Below, in pieces: positions 46,801 through 53,268 of a stretch of 64,000 bases of DNA; positions within the stretch are counted from its first letter, which is position 1, and every line of letters begins with the position of its first letter. This DNA is from Oscillatoria acuminata PCC 6304 (lineage in GTDB: Bacteria; Cyanobacteriota; Cyanobacteriia; Cyanobacteriales; Laspinemataceae): contig NC_019693.1 in the NCBI RefSeq assembly GCF_000317105.1, positions 372,001 to 436,000 of the forward strand, in the 5' to 3' direction. Under the pieces are notes generated by a model that saw nothing but the letters and a program-made list of their open reading frames with translations, ran no database searches and had not been told where the DNA came from. The position numbers and the translations under genes are program-made.

Positions 46801-49010
46801 GAGACTTTCTTGATAACAAGGTTGCCGGTACCTTTTTGCACATTTTCATTAAATTGCAACACCAAGTTGGCTCCGACTGCCACATTCACTGCATTGTCGG
46901 CAGGAGTGAAACTGGTGGCGGTGGGGGGTGTGGTGTCTAGGATGTCGTTGTCGGTGATGGTAAGCGTCGCCGTTTGGTTCGAGGAGTTAACTTTATACCC
47001 TGTTCCGGGAGTGAGGGTGATTTGGACAGTTTCATTGGGATCGTACACCGCATCATCTATGGGAACCACGTTGATGGTGGCGGTGGTACTGCCTGCGGGA
47101 ATGACTGCGCTGCCGGATAAGGCGATGTAATCGGTGCCGCTGGTTGCGGTTCCGGCTACGGTGTAGTTGAGTGTGACTCCTCCTACGGGTGCGGGGTCGC
47201 TGAGGGTGAGGATAAAAGTGCCGGTGGTGGGGCCGGTTTCAGAGGGGGTAGTACCTGGAGCGATGCTCGCGATCGGGGAAAGTTTAGCAATCCAGGCGTC
47301 ATTACTCCCAAAAAAGGTACCGCCCAAGTTGCCGTTGGTCTGTCCAGTCACGTAGGGATTGCCTGCGTTATCTACGATAATGCTATAAGCGGAATCCATA
47401 CCAGGAGTACCAAGCTGGTGAACCCACTGCTGAGTACCACTGCTGTCGTACTTGGCAACCCAAGCATCATAGGCCCCGGCATTGGTGCCGCCCAAGTTGC
47501 CCTCGGTATATCCAGTAATGTAGAGGTTGCCCGCGCCATCTACGGTAATGCTCTCAGAGTAATCATTTGAGGACGACCCCAACTGCTTGACCCACTGCTG
47601 CGTACCACTGCTGTTGTACTTGGCAACCCAGGCATCAGTACCCCCAGCATTGATGCCACCCAAGTTAGCATGGGTATATCCAGTAATGTAGAGGTTGCCC
47701 GCGCCATCTACGGTAATGCCTTGAGAGAGGTCATCGGAGGACGACCCCAACTGCTTGACCCACTGCTGAATACCACTGCTGTCGTACTTGGCAATCCAAG
47801 CATCATAGGCCCCAGCATTGGTGCCACCCAAGTCGCTCCGGGTAGATCCAGTCATGTAGCTGTTGCCCGCGCTATCTACGGCAATGCCCTCAGAAAACTC
47901 TATACCAGGAGTACCAAACTGCTTGACCCATTGCTGAGTGCCATTGCTGTTGTACTTGGCAACCCAGGCGTCACCATTCCCAGCACTGATGCCACCCAAG
48001 CTGCCATGGGTAGTTCCAGTCATGTACAGATTGCCCGCGCTATCTAAAGAAATGCTGTTAGAAGTATCATCAGCAGTGGTCCCCAACTGCCTGACCCACT
48101 GCTGAGTACCACTGCTGTCGTACTTGGCAACCCAGGCGTCATAGCCCCCAGCATGGGTGCCGCCCAAGCTGCCATTGGTATATCCAGTAATGTAGCTGTT
48201 GCCCGCGCTATCTACGGTAATGCTCTCAGACCACTCTACATTGGCAGTCCCAAACTGCTTGACCCATTGCTGAGTGCCACTGCTGTTGTACTTGGCAATC
48301 CAGGCATCAGTGCCCCCAAAAAAAGTGCCGCCCAAGTTGCCATAGGTCTGTCCCGTAATGTAGAGGTTGCCTGCGCTATCTACGGTAATCCCTTTAGCGT
48401 CATCCAGTGAGGACGACCCTAACTGCTTGATCCATTCCGGTGCGCGTGTCAAAACCCCTGCGTATTCTGCAATTGTCTCCAGCGCAAATGCCAAGGGAGT
48501 GTTAATATCCCCAGTGCGAACTTCCAGTTCCCAGTCGCCCCCTTTTGCTGCATTCCCCGTTGGGTTATCCGAAGCTGCAATATCTGCCCCAGTTATTTCA
48601 CTGAAACGCTGTACAAAGCTTTCGCCAATTTCTCCGGCGGCAACTTCACACCCATAGAGCAAAATCTCTGCTTTTCCACTGAGGGCGTTGCGCCACTGTC
48701 CTAGGGTCTGGCTATAGCTATCCAGGTTATCAGCATTGAGGAGAACTGATCCCAGATACAAGCCCCCCGATCGCCCGTGAGAAACAATATGCAATGCCGC
48801 AATGTTGCTACGGCCTGTGAGGAAGTTACCGATTTGGGCGACTCCATCTTGCTGCGGGTGAAGGACCACGACCTCTGTTCCCGGGATAACTCCTGCTGCT
48901 AAACCTTCCCAGCCTTCAACTGTGGTGTCAAAAATAACAATGCTGCGATTTGGAATAGTGGTGCCGATGGAGGGATTTACCACAAGCTGAGTCTTTTCTA
49001 GGGGTTTCAT
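37896..49010 (-). CDS. giant secreted RTX adhesin with DUF4347, SBBP propeller, Ig-like and RTX repeats (3704 aa)
   Basis: This is a predicted type I-secreted surface protein. Order of parts: DUF4347 (about residues 20-185, with SHG His and YGC Cys in HIVSHGRSG and LLYGCEVA, a clan CD-like dyad); seven SBBP repeats of about 56 residues (about 190-585); a Calx-beta domain (about 583-690); two SwmB-type Ig repeats (about 691-918); further cadherin/Ig-like repeats (about 918-1450); two more SwmB repeats (about 1449-1676); an unrecognised beta-rich module (about 1680-2320); RTX GGxGxDxxx repeats (about 2325-2700); an EF-hand-like segment (DANLNGILDDDE, DTNQDGKLDHTE); and five C-terminal repeats with YYLAQNxDVAxAV and FGFAEGR (about 3355-3590). 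There is no Sec signal peptide, which fits type I secretion; its transporter genes are not in the window. AAGGA precedes the ATG. Confidence 0.93.
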   Translation of the reverse strand: MKPLEKTQLVVNPSIGTTIPNRSIVIFDTTVEGWEGLAAGVIPGTEVVVLHPQQDGVAQIGNFLTGRSNIAALHIVSHGRSGGLYLGSVLLNADNLDSYSQTLGQWRNALSGKAEILLYGCEVAAGEIGESFVQRFSEITGADIAASDNPTGNAAKGGDWELEVRTGDINTPLAFALETIAEYAGVLTRAPEWIKQLGSSSLDDAKGITVDSAGNLYITGQTYGNLGGTFFGGTDAWIAKYNSSGTQQWVKQFGTANVEWSESITVDSAGNSYITGYTNGSLGGTHAGGYDAWVAKYDSSGTQQWVRQLGTTADDTSNSISLDSAGNLYMTGTTHGSLGGISAGNGDAWVAKYNSNGTQQWVKQFGTPGIEFSEGIAVDSAGNSYMTGSTRSDLGGTNAGAYDAWIAKYDSSGIQQWVKQLGSSSDDLSQGITVDGAGNLYITGYTHANLGGINAGGTDAWVAKYNSSGTQQWVKQLGSSSNDYSESITVDGAGNLYITGYTEGNLGGTNAGAYDAWVAKYDSSGTQQWVHQLGTPGMDSAYSIIVDNAGNPYVTGQTNGNLGGTFFGSNDAWIAKLSPIASIAPGTTPSETGPTTGTFILTLSDPAPVGGVTLNYTVAGTATSGTDYIALSGSAVIPAGSTTATINVVPIDDAVYDPNETVQITLTPGTGYKVNSSNQTATLTITDNDILDTTPPTATSFTPADNAVNVAVGANLVLQFNENVQKGTGNLVIKKVSDNSIAETIDVTSTNVTVTGNTVTINPTNDLADGIDYYVEIAAGAIKDLAENNFAGITGATAWNFKTSDTTPPTATSFTPADNAVNVAVGANLVIAFSENVQKGTGNLVIKKVSDNSIAETIDVTSTNVTVTGNTVTINPTSELADGIDYYVEIAAGAIKDLAGNNFAGITGATAWNFTTEDTTPPNPPTIANISSDSGTPGDGITNDATLIFAGTAEANSTVTLFKDGTSIGTATADASGNWTFDYTGTTLADGNYNFTATATDAASNTSSPSVAFAVTVDTTAPTVTINQDPGQPDPTAGTTVNFEVVFSETVTGLNDTDITIGGTAGATTANVTGSGTTYNVAVTGMTGPGTITASVNAGAVTDVAGNISTASTSSDNEVTYDNTSPTVTSITRADANPSNAGLVNYTVTFSEDVTGVNATDFSLAPGSIADAAITSVTGSGDTYTITINTGTGDGTVQLNLTDDDTIINSLSVPLGGVGTGNGDSTSQIYTVDKTEATVTTITSTLANGSYPVGQVIPISVTFDEVVTVTGTPELTLNSGGSATYNSGTGTNTLTFNYTVATGESATDLEATALSLAGGTITDAAGNNATLTVPTAGSASSLGGAKNFVIDTTVPTVTLASTAASIVNAPFEVSATFSETVTGFAATDISVTNGTVSSLTGSGTSYSFMVTPTGDGTVTVNVPAGGATDVSGNSNTTAAPLTRTANTSAPMATSFTPADNATTVAVGANLVVNFNEAVQKGTGNIVIKKVADNSVFETIAATDAKITVSGSTVTINPAANLAPGTDYYVEIANGAIKDSAGNNYAGIVGATSWNFKTAVPPDTTAPTATSFNPADNATSVAVGANLVVNFNEAVQKGTGNIVIKKVADNSVFETIAATDAKITVSGSTVTINPAGNLAPGTDYYVEIANGAIKDSAGNNYAGIAGATSWNFKTAIAPDTVAVGAKPLSFYSLQDLNSYLDTVYKGTSTLLPNVKAPLLSTFAAWERIENNPDTTLTATGVFEGDKIEITPTNSLSMKLGNVLEAMKGYGASFDSQISTLVNSLNFSGVSLDIPIPTLTITDLRSAPIYEFSVKIPVPEKSLVFDFIKNTLGINSLTLKVGLNTAPKGGGPYAVASLDVNKNLVDILGFEVNLLGADFYAGINEKLEGTINLTPKLQLKNYDLTQANEPPLNLSGLFTFEKESFTGGFKIEGATPNQPYLWNNPFGLFPNSTLRGGSLEFKKDLKTASIGDILISGDFNYQKMFDITLTGLAVDVKTGISKALVLTANKPVNLFEVWAMNNLSSLPGSGYITQLKPIQDAMSFLTNIIDVNIKSVDSDNDGKLDPLLKFVPESVTIGGKTIQPGFAINGEVDAWGQKATLILEANPFNSNPNAKGSLTLPAIDLGFLKIEGYEDDIDESANTLNLALNLNGSPSLGASAKVKVLGQEIAGVNLEVKGTRLNLKDLNFELPSVLSFKSNLDLDFKTLSGSGSGTINLLGQDLANATFKSNNGNLSLSGRLGVNFGDLSTGLNVNITLGKDSNQITLDYDLLGQRVNLVNLSINSFIQNFDSLSDLTSLMIDRAVYQTIQQHINKLLGQKAPPVNFNGGDGNDYKDGVDNKDILRGNGGDDTLHGRLDDDVVDGGPGNDRLMGGNGKDTIHGGDGNDVIFGQGHSDLLYGGAGDDWITGEGDSNQQDWGFDTLYGGSGNDSLYGGNSNDFLSGGDGIDFLDGGEGDDIADYSDISVGINLDLSSQRVTLPGGIIEKFVSIESADGSTGHDTLHGNSQANRLNGGAGNDQLYGYDGDDRLNGGDGNNTLLGGAGNDHLSSRVHSGKNYLNGETGNDALVGYGEDTLYGGDGNDTLSIPFSTEKFNLLYGGNDNDVLSSGDRDTLYGENGNDTLYGGQGSNYLDGGEGNDTLYGTNQYDDDGSINNYGNDTLYGGNGEDYLDGGKGNNLLNGGAGNDVLKSASNTNDTIDGGSGTDTLILEGQQKDYTFTQLNPTSWKITLTSNPAIVKIVTGIERFQYKLNLTHFDFGSRINFGRDPWTRDVIVNRSQNKTDPSQEGMSIHNETLVTQSFATFKAGSKGNGLPDNGFFPANTYHPDVQLEYRNAHDGENAKFLPSGRSFTQEYINRKYSEIHIFATSSYGADMEVKFVYTDGTSETRKVNVPDWFDEISRQSFERYYLIDGLDSSYDTTGTNYWDSSDQAIFGFGFRPNAEKTLTSFTVSNNSKSGTSLAQMVSDSKRMLTVFGATGVVVPGPQEAKQGYYYSKLGLVIDGYIADGQIFFDANLNGILDDDEPLTITQEDGRFNIEVDLEQFDTNQDGKLDHTEGQLVLRGGVDVATGLQMATPLTSTLQSTVVTPLTTIIADLVKQGTDPVTAETQVKEALGLPADVDLGSYDPLEAISNGDANGVSVFGSMIMVQNTIVQMAKFIDGVSATELAQLAYSGINAISNQTQAGTPVDLTQAETIQGILQDAITKAAQSDSTINPTQLAASAAAAAQIMALGNQIVKELVESGRPLKEIALNITKLQAVSVGQVAVGLPELAAGTVSVEEFLAKNTKEAILGRMETVEVNDPTVRPEVERDLSDSDNDNATDRDSEQQPLLPQELPSTSDSQSSDNGDNSDGETNSDRNPLILFFDADYYLAQNTDVAAAVENGSFFSVAQHFSLFGFAEGRAPSEIFAETYLTQNPDVADAVTTGGFTSGFAHFIKFGFAEGRFPSDVFQGLEMFYRSQHADAVEAVANGISVNGLEHLVTAGFAEGRDPFPAFEVLTRTFDAEYYLAQNADVAEAVQTGGFRSAMEHFVHFGMSENRQPSMAFSNNYYLMNNADVADAVSTGGFPSGYQHFMMHGMSEGRLGSSTPIANLGNFDRLFLAEAGKDILTGMDENTATNPESDSLMSDIGSDFFTLDDTSLGDNSNSTDGEGELDSEAIANFNADADWLQLKEAGLLPGLDQQQGDRTEWIDGVEEVPVLTQEENAFSFV
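40915..42040 (-). repeat. RTX nonapeptide repeat region of the adhesin gene
   Basis: Many GGxGxDxLx nonapeptides (for example NGGAGNDQLYG, GGDGNDTLYG) encode calcium-binding parallel beta rolls, typical of type I-secreted proteins. Confidence 0.9.
43985..44670 (-). repeat. near-identical tandem SwmB-repeat DNA inside the adhesin gene (pair 2)
   Basis: Two units, offset by 348 bases (116 residues), are nearly identical at the DNA level, as seen in the shared GTAACGGTACTGCC block at about 44122 and 44470. A second, more diverged pair lies at about 46260-46930. The level of identity points to recent duplication or gene conversion. Confidence 0.85.
47265..48440 (-). repeat. seven tandem SBBP repeats in the adhesin gene
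   Basis: Units of about 168 bases encode QQWVKQLGSSSxD, then VDSAGNLYITGxT, LGG and DAWVAKYxSSG, seven times. Seven units are enough to close one beta-propeller. Confidence 0.88.
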
Positions 49011-49909
49011 GGGTACGGGTTCCTTATGTTTCTAATGAAGTAGACGGGTGGTGTAGATGCAACCCAAGCTAAATCAAGGCGAGATTGGGTGAATAGTTCC
49101 CCCAATCTCGCCAATGCGCTGTCAGGCAGTTATACGACCTGAACCGATCGCGGTTCTAGGGGGGCAGAGTGAGCTTTTATCTCAGATCTCTTGGAACGTT
49201 TAGGGATTTAAGTCTTGGAAAAGCCGATTTTGCTGAGGAAGTTGCTAGTCTCTTCTTCTTCAAGAGGCAAAAAGTTGTAGTTTCTTGGGAAATATGGGTC
49301 CACATTTTATACAAGCCTCAACGCTGTATCATAAGAATAGTTTTTTGTCAACCCCCAAATGAACTATTTTTTAGAGGCTTAAATATAACCTAACTTGCTA
49401 ACTTGAAGCTGTCAATAGTAACAGGTATAAATTTTTGATGAAGCTATTCGGTTCCTCTAGGTGTATTTGTCAATACTGAACAAAACCATGCAGCCTAGAG
49501 GCGTAGATCCATCTAAATGAATTTTTGTCAATATCAGATTTTAAGGAATTTTGATGAAGATTCAATGAACCTGGACCCAACAATTCAGTAGGATTACGGA
49601 GAACAGGTTTTCTATTAGTTGGATTGGGCTAGGGTGTGGGTAAAGGATTAACGAAAATAGGACTGTGACAGGGTTTCTGAAGCGAATTGTCTGCTTTCTT
49701 TCCTGCATTTTTAACCAGAAACCTGGTTATCTTCTCCGTACTGTACTGGGGAAAAACCCGGTTTATCATCTCGGCTGTACCCATCCTTGAGGAGAATAGG
49801 TAAAAAAGCGGAAAAAGAATAATTTAGTCCGGTAGGGAAAATGGGATTAGAACAGAGGGGTCAAACATAAGGGAAGGACAAGGGAGGGCCTTGTCCAGGG
49901 AAAATATAC
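49011..49909. other. intergenic region upstream of the adhesin
   Basis: About 900 bases between the adhesin (minus, starting at 49010) and the ATPase gene of the sugar operon (minus, ending at 49910). It must hold the adhesin promoter and the operon's 3' end. A plus-strand frame at 49169-49393 has no supporting signals. Beyond the hairpin listed separately, AGAAACCTGG/CCCGGTTT repeat-like phrases occur at about 49718-49770. Confidence 0.5.
49078..49112 (-). promoter_or_regulatory. perfect 12-bp hairpin in the adhesin leader
   Basis: GGCGAGATTGGG (49078-49089) and CCCAATCTCGCC (49101-49112) pair perfectly around an 11-base loop, about 70 bases before the adhesin ATG. It may act as an attenuator, a stability element or an operator. 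Confidence 0.6.
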
Positions 49910-51085
49910 TTAGAGGATGGCGTTGCCGTGGCGATCAAAGAGGTAGAGTTGGCGAGTATCGACGGCGAGGGAGAGGCGGTCGGCATGGTGCAGTTTTTGG
50001 GCGGAACCGACTCGGGCAACTGCAATGGATTGACTCTCTCCTGTGGGTTTTTCTAACACTTTGGCTAGGTCGTCTTTATCTTGAATTTCAATTTTGGCCA
50101 GGGGAGAATTGAAATAGATAATGGTTTCATGACCCAGGGATTCAATGGTGGTGACTTCCACTTCAATTTTATGACTCGCTGGAGTATTGCTATGTGCGAT
50201 TAAAAAGGCTTCGGGACGCAATCCGGCAAAAATGGGTTTGTTGATATAATGTTCAATTTCCCGGTAGCGATCGCAGGTTTCCGGGGCGATCGCCAGGTGT
50301 TGGGTTCCGTAAGTGATGGCAAATTGGCCGTTTTCGGTTTTGCGTAACTCACTATGAAAAATATTCATCGCCGGAGACCCCATAAATCCCGCCACAAATA
50401 CATTCCTGGGGCAGTCGTATAACTCTTGAGGCGGTGCCACTTGCTGGAGTTCCCCCAAGCGCATCACTGCCACGCGATCGCCCATTGTCATCGCCTCCAC
50501 TTGATCATGGGTCACATATACCGTAGTTGTTCCCATCTTGCGCTGCAAATCGGCAATTTCTGTCCGAATTTGCACCCGCATTTTGGCATCCAAGTTCGAT
50601 AGCGGTTCATCCATTAAAAATACCGCTGGGTTTCGCACAATTGCTCGTCCCATTGCCACCCGTTGCCGTTGTCCCCCAGACATTTGTTTGGGTTTATTAT
50701 CCAGCAAAGGGGTCAATCCCAACTTTTCAGCCGCCTCCATCACCCGTCGTTGTCGTTCCCCTTTGGCAACTTTCATCATGCGCAGGGGAAATTCCATATT
50801 CTGCCGCACCGTCATGTGCGGATACAGGGCATAATTTTGAAAGACCATTGCAATATTCCGGTCCTGGGGGCTTTTATTATTTACCACATCCTGACCGATG
50901 ATTAATTTACCCGCACTAATATCTTCCAACCCCGCCAACATTCGCAGGGCGGTCGATTTGCCACAGCCGGAAGGTCCAACAAAGACCATAAATTCGCCAT
51001 CTTCAATGGTCAAACAGAGGTCTTTCATGGCCGTGAAGCCATTGGCATAAACTTTGTAAATGTGGTCAAATTCTACTTTTGCCAT
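49910..51085 (-). CDS. ABC transporter ATP-binding protein, CUT1 sugar family (MalK/UgpC type)
   Basis: The 391-residue ATPase powers the import operon. Walker A is GPSGCGKST (about residues 37-45), the Q-loop QNYALYPHM, signature MSGGQRQR, Walker B VFLMDEPLSNLD and the switch His VTHDQ. After about residue 235 comes the MalK-type regulatory (TOBE) domain (FAGLRPEAFLIA, EVEVTTIESLGHETIIYF), which in relatives receives signals such as EIIA-Glc. It is the last gene of a four-gene operon (SBP, two permeases, ATPase) on the minus strand, separated from the second permease by a 177-base gap holding palindromes. The sugar is not known. Confidence 0.95.
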   Translation of the reverse strand: MAKVEFDHIYKVYANGFTAMKDLCLTIEDGEFMVFVGPSGCGKSTALRMLAGLEDISAGKLIIGQDVVNNKSPQDRNIAMVFQNYALYPHMTVRQNMEFPLRMMKVAKGERQRRVMEAAEKLGLTPLLDNKPKQMSGGQRQRVAMGRAIVRNPAVFLMDEPLSNLDAKMRVQIRTEIADLQRKMGTTTVYVTHDQVEAMTMGDRVAVMRLGELQQVAPPQELYDCPRNVFVAGFMGSPAMNIFHSELRKTENGQFAITYGTQHLAIAPETCDRYREIEHYINKPIFAGLRPEAFLIAHSNTPASHKIEVEVTTIESLGHETIIYFNSPLAKIEIQDKDDLAKVLEKPTGESQSIAVARVGSAQKLHHADRLSLAVDTRQLYLFDRHGNAIL

Positions 51086-51115
51086 TGTTTTAATTTGTGG
51101 ATAGTTTCAACAACC

Positions 51116-51220
51116 GGCGAGGGTTAAAACCCCCGCCTCATAGCTAAAGTCGTCTAAAGACGACTGCAAGTCTGATGCTGTGGTATTTTTAGTGGTGTTT
51201 TTAGTCGGTTTTAACCGACT
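51116..51220. repeat. dispersed palindromic element with three short inverted repeats
   Basis: Three palindromes stand in a row: GGCGAGGGTTAAAACCCCCGCC (51116-51137; ends and centre pair), AGTCGTCTAAAGACGACT (51148-51165, perfect 9-bp arms) and AGTCGGTTTTAACCGACT (51203-51220, perfect). This pattern resembles short repeats that recur in Oscillatoriales genomes. It interrupts the ABC operon between permease and ATPase, where it could lower ATPase expression. Confidence 0.75.
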
Positions 51221-51262
51221 TGATCTGTTAGGCCGCCAATCGTTTGAACCCCCGCCGTTGTT

Positions 51263-52189
51263 TTAACCCTTAATACCCGAAGAGGCAACCCCCTGAACAA
51301 ACCATTTTTGGAAGATTAAGAAAATGACTAACATCGGTGCAACCATCATCACCCCAAAGGCCATAATATCCCCCCATTGAATCGGAGGTAAGGTTTGAAA
51401 TTGGGCGATCGCCACGGGCAAGGGACGGACTCTTTCCCCAACGGCAATCATCGTTGGCCACAAAAATGACCCCCATTGGGTTAAAAAAGTCAGAATGGCT
51501 ACCGATGCAAAGACGGGTTTAGAAACCGGGACGATAATTTCAAAAAAGGTCCGGATTGGACCCGCCCCATCTACTCTGGCTGCTTCTTCCAATTCCTTGG
51601 GCAAGACGATAAAAAAGGTGTAAAATAAATAGATGGAAAAGGCATTGGCAATAAACGGAATGATTTGGGCGGTGTAAGTATTGCGTAATCCCAACCAGGT
51701 CATTTGAAAGAACAGAGGAACGGCAATGGCTTCAAAGGGGATAATCATTAATGCGATAATCACCGGAAAAATAATATCCCGTCCCCGCCACTGCAACCGG
51801 GAAAAGGCATAAGCCGCCATTGAATTGACCAGGAGTCCGAACAGGACGATCGCCCCCGTAATAAAAATCGAATTCCAGAAAAATCGGGTAAAATTGACTC
51901 GGGCAAATACATCCTCATAGTTCTGCAACGAGGGATTATCAGGGACAAACGCTTTTAATGAACCTGCCTCAACTAACACCAAATTATCTGGCTTAAAACT
52001 GCCGATAATCATAAATAAAATTGGCGCAATAAATAGCAAGGCCAAAACGGTTAAAACCACATAGCTGAGAATGATACTAACCCGTTGCTGGTTTTTGCGC
52101 TTTGCCATTAATTCCTGATGAGCAGGTTGATTGGCAACTCGCTCACCGAGATTGGGTTTTTCTTGGGGTAGTCCGGGAATTGGCTTCAT
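51263..52189 (-). CDS. ABC transporter permease, CUT1 sugar family (MalG type)
   Basis: This 308-residue inner-membrane permease has six predicted transmembrane helices. The cytoplasmic coupling motif EAARVDGAGPIRTFFEIIVP (about residues 204-223), which contacts the ATPase, is complete. The N-terminal 40 residues are polar (MKPIPGLPQEKPNLGERVANQPA). It partners the MalF-type permease 70 bases upstream in the same operon. Confidence 0.94.
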   Translation of the reverse strand: MKPIPGLPQEKPNLGERVANQPAHQELMAKRKNQQRVSIILSYVVLTVLALLFIAPILFMIIGSFKPDNLVLVEAGSLKAFVPDNPSLQNYEDVFARVNFTRFFWNSIFITGAIVLFGLLVNSMAAYAFSRLQWRGRDIIFPVIIALMIIPFEAIAVPLFFQMTWLGLRNTYTAQIIPFIANAFSIYLFYTFFIVLPKELEEAARVDGAGPIRTFFEIIVPVSKPVFASVAILTFLTQWGSFLWPTMIAVGERVRPLPVAIAQFQTLPPIQWGDIMAFGVMMVAPMLVIFLIFQKWFVQGVASSGIKG

Positions 52190-52258
52190 GGAACTCTATG
52201 CTGAACAACATTAAAAATGGGGAAAATTATCAGGAAATTCCCCTAACTCTTGTTTGAA

Positions 52259-53167
52259 TTAATCAATTGCTCGTTCTTCTTTAATCAAAGTCCGTTGGAT
52301 GAGGGTAATCATCAAAACGACTAGGAAAAAGACCACAGTCATGGCCGCCCCTTTTGCCATTTTTTGCTGTTGATAGGCAGCAGATACCGCTTCATACATC
52401 ACCGTGGTGGTAGCATCCAACGGTCCTCCATTGGTCATGATTTCGATTTGGTCATACAGGCGAAATGACAGAATGGAAGTCACCAACATCACGAAAATTA
52501 AGGTATTTCGCAGTTGGGGTAAGGTGACGTGCCGAAACTGGTTCCATTTATTGCTGCCATCAATGGCGGCAGCTTCGTATAAATCACTGGGAATTGACTG
52601 TAAACCGGCTAGGATAATCACCATTTGAAATCCCACCCCTTGCCACATAGATAGCAGCATAATCGAAGGTAAAGCTAGATAGGGGTCACGCAGAAAATCT
52701 CGCGGTTCCCATAATCCAAAGGTGATTAAGTCGAGAAAGGAATTCATCATGCCATTGGCACCGGGGGCGTAAATCAAAATCCAAATCACGGATACCAATG
52801 CCATTGGAAAAACTACTGGCATGAAAAACAGGGTGCGAAAGATTGCCATGCCGCGCAGGGGACGGTTGAGTAAGAGGGCTAATCCGAGGGCGATCGCTGT
52901 TTGCAATGGCACGACTACAATGGCAAAAATCGCATTATTGAGTAAGGCACGACGAAACGAGGGTTCGCTAAAAATTCGGGCATATTGTTCTAACCCAATA
53001 AACCGGGTGGGTAATGGCGAACCGAGTCTTAAATTCGTAAACGACAAAATTGCCGCTAAGGTAAAAGGCAAAGCCACAAATAGGAATAATCCAATCAAGG
53101 CGGGGGCTGCCATCCCTAGGGCGCTGCGCGCATCATTTTGAGCAGTTAGAGTTGTTTGATTGGCCAT
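52259..53167 (-). CDS. ABC transporter permease, CUT1 sugar family (MalF type)
   Basis: The 302-residue permease has six transmembrane helices, with the EAA-loop EAAAIDGSNKWNQFRHVTLP (about residues 198-217). It starts MANQTTLTAQNDARSALG; compact CUT1 permeases of this sort lack the extra periplasmic domain of E. coli MalF. Second gene of the operon, about 100 bases after the binding protein gene. Confidence 0.94.
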   Translation of the reverse strand: MANQTTLTAQNDARSALGMAAPALIGLFLFVALPFTLAAILSFTNLRLGSPLPTRFIGLEQYARIFSEPSFRRALLNNAIFAIVVVPLQTAIALGLALLLNRPLRGMAIFRTLFFMPVVFPMALVSVIWILIYAPGANGMMNSFLDLITFGLWEPRDFLRDPYLALPSIMLLSMWQGVGFQMVIILAGLQSIPSDLYEAAAIDGSNKWNQFRHVTLPQLRNTLIFVMLVTSILSFRLYDQIEIMTNGGPLDATTTVMYEAVSAAYQQQKMAKGAAMTVVFFLVVLMITLIQRTLIKEERAID

Positions 53168-53268
53168 AAGTTTAGATTAAAATTCATCTTGAAAATCCCT
53201 GAATTGACTCAAATACCCGGTCACCCCTAGGAAAGAGTTCGCGGATATTTGGAGAGGTTCTGGGAGTG

